Below are positions 62,036 to 64,000 of a stretch of 64,000 bases of DNA, one piece after another (the stretch's first letter is position 1; every line of letters begins with the position of its first letter). Origin of the DNA: Hyperoodon ampullatus (lineage: Eukaryota; Chordata; Mammalia; Artiodactyla; Ziphiidae). The DNA lies in NCBI GenBank assembly GCA_949752795.1, contig OX457056.1:174306428-174370427 (forward strand). The letters run 5' to 3'. The position numbers and the translations under genes are program-made. The notes under the pieces are model-generated. The model did not search any database. It had not been told where the DNA came from and saw nothing but the letters and a program-made list of their open reading frames with translations.

Positions 62036-62819
62036 TCTCATTTCATAGTAAATTAAGGACAAAAAAAAAAAAAAGGCAATATCTTCATTAAGTAATTCAT
62101 GCAGTTTGAGAAAAGTCAAGAGATCTAGGCCCCTCCCCACATTTATGTTTTCAAGCACAAATCAGCAGGGGGTACCCTCAGCAATTCTAAGAACCAGAGA
62201 AGCAAAAGTTACAGACACATGTATCAGCAGGGCAGTATGCTGGGCAGTTGTTTGGGGACAGCCAAGACGGAGATGGGAAGTGCAGAACTGACATGTAGTC
62301 CAAACCTGACTAAATAATAACAAGAGCAGTTGATATCATTATTTAAGTTCAAGTAGTCTTCATGCTTTTCTCCTAATTACAATCTATTATATTGAGATCA
62401 TACCTATCTCAAGGTATGTTATGTTGCCGTGATTACTTTTAATAAAGGAATTGCTCTGTTGTGAAAGTCAAGTTTTAGGAGTGTATTTATGTCACTGTTA
62501 ACTGGCTTCAGCATCCTGGGGGCCTGGGGACCCCACTGAACGCTTCTCAGCTTGTTTAGTAAAGTAGTCAATATTCAATGAGAGGTCTAATTGTGATGAT
62601 CATCAGGACTATGGCAAAGGTGAAAGCTCTGACAACACTGTGGTACAGAAGTAAAGAGGATGATGATGGGGAAATGGGTGGGAAGGGAAGAGGGGAAAAA
62701 GATTGGAACTAATGTCACATGGAATAAATGTTGCATTTATTCTCCATTTCTTTACAGAAAGGATTTGAGGCAGCCTAACACAATTAAAAAGATTATTTAT
62801 CTTTTAATTTAAAAAGAAT
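62036..62819. other. Intronic sequence, unassigned
   Basis: No exon-like or repeat pattern recognised. Confidence 0.35.
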
Positions 62820-63157
62820 TAAGAGTGAGAAATACAGACTTAAGAGAGACACAGATAAGTCAAAAATACACGTCAATGCAAATACCGTATCATATCATTT
62901 ATATGTGGAAACTAAAGTATGACACAAATGAACTGTGTATGAAGCAGAAACAGACTCATAGACATAGAGAACAGATTTATGGTTGCCAAGGGAGAGGGGA
63001 GGAGGGGGAGAGATGGACTGGGACTTTGGGGTTAGCAGATGCAAACTACTACATACAGAAAGGATGGACAACAGGTCCTACTGTATAGCACAGGGAACTA
63101 TATTCAATATTCTGTGATAAACCATAATGGAAAAGAATATGAAAAAGAATGTCTATA

Positions 63158-63197
<40 letters not shown>

Positions 63198-63258
63198 ACT
63201 GAAACACAAATTAATGCAACATTGTAAATCAACTATACTTCAATAAAAAAATTAAAAA
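62820..63258 (+). mobile_element. L1 3'UTR fragment
   Basis: 'agacatagagaacagatttatggttgccaaggg', 'ggacaacaggtcctactgtatagcacagggaac', ending 'aaatcaactatacttcaataaaaaa'. Confidence 0.85.
63159..63195. repeat. (TG)n microsatellite inside the L1 3'UTR
   Basis: About 18 TG units at the site where other L1 copies have 'tatatatgtataactg'. Confidence 0.9.
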
Positions 63259-64000
63259 ATTACATGTCAAAGGCAGAGATGCTGGGACTGGGGAAAAATT
63301 GATGCTTACTATGTTTCTAGTTAAGGCAATAAAGACAATTTTACAATTAACAGAAAGAAAAACATTTCCTCCAGGTAGACAAACTTGCCTTTATAAAAAA
63401 CATTCTTAGAACACGTGAAGAACACTATTCAAGAGAGGCAGAGTGTAATGGGCAACACCCTCAGCCATAAGTTCACAACAAATGGAAAAGCTCAACTTCC
63501 AAGATTCCTCCAGTTCTCCCAATGGAAGCAGATTGTTTTTTTCTGATTACAGAAACATTATGTGCATCTCGTTTTCTGGAAGCATGAAGGTCTATGTAAT
63601 CTGGACAATTCTTATAAAAGTGAAAAATGCTAAACGAAAAAAGTTACATTTTAAACGCACCACTGGTCAGTCAGAAAATAAAGGCTCCACCAGAGACTAA
63701 CAGCAAAACAACAGGAATCCAAGGAGCTCTGAGGGTGAACTCAGCTGATCACTGACTATGTTTTAACTTCCATGCAGGGCCTAGGCCCCGCCAACACAGG
63801 CCTAACAGGAGAAGACCACTGCGTAAGGCTGATAACCCAAAGGAGACACCTCCAAGGTCAGTGCAAACCATCATTAAATTAGCCTCAAGAAAGGAAGGGA
63901 ACGGCAAGGAAACTTGAAACTTCCCTGTCTTGACCCTGGCATGAGGTGGGAGGTGAAGAAATCTCTTCCCTGACAATTTGTCAACACAAATCAACCTTCA
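63259..64000. other. Intronic sequence at the window edge, unassigned
   Basis: No ADGRA3 exon recognised before the window ends. One minus-strand frame of 81 codons (63994-63749) has no recognisable domain. Confidence 0.35.

Noticed and set aside
57088..64000. Further ADGRA3 exons (hormone-receptor or Ig domain) upstream
   Set aside because: Read on the minus strand, no splice-flanked frame with matching peptide was found.

Overview
This is a window of a mammalian nuclear genome, most probably a cetacean. Eight tRNA-derived SINEs of the CHR type carry intact or near-intact target-site duplications. They come in a short form of about 200 bp and a longer form with an extra 3' segment and an (AAAT)n tail. 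The rest is layered with L1, L2, MIR, MaLR LTRs and old DNA transposons. No ruminant-type Bov-B or Bov-tA copies were recognised. The species call rests on the SINE family alone.

The only protein-coding gene I can support is the 3' two thirds of ADGRA3 (GPR125), an adhesion G-protein-coupled receptor, on the minus strand. Nine coding exons lie between 57087 and 20687. Spliced at consensus GT/AG sites they give one uninterrupted frame of 840 codons plus TAG. That covers the end of the extracellular region, the GAIN/GPS domain, all seven membrane helices and the cytoplasmic tail ending in a PDZ ligand (ETTV). The N-terminal leucine-rich repeat, Ig-like and hormone-receptor regions, the promoter and the first exons lie beyond position 64000.

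Region by region: 1-20.3 kb is intergenic sequence downstream of the gene and is mostly transposon relics, including a nested L1 stack at 10.7-15.1 kb. An AT-rich block at 15.9-17.8 kb is low in recognisable repeats and reads like 3'UTR or conserved non-coding DNA on the minus strand. 20.3-57.1 kb is the gene body. 57.1-64 kb is the intron upstream of the first visible exon. It holds a hAT/MER1-like transposon whose interior has become a 770-bp G-rich minisatellite with a perfect 100-bp higher-order repeat.

I found no new biological system. The items most worth checking are a 114-bp, frame-preserving candidate cassette exon at 39531-39644, which would lengthen the linker between the GPS and helix 1; an inverted SINE pair at 26.2-26.9 kb that could form intronic double-stranded RNA; and the minisatellite.
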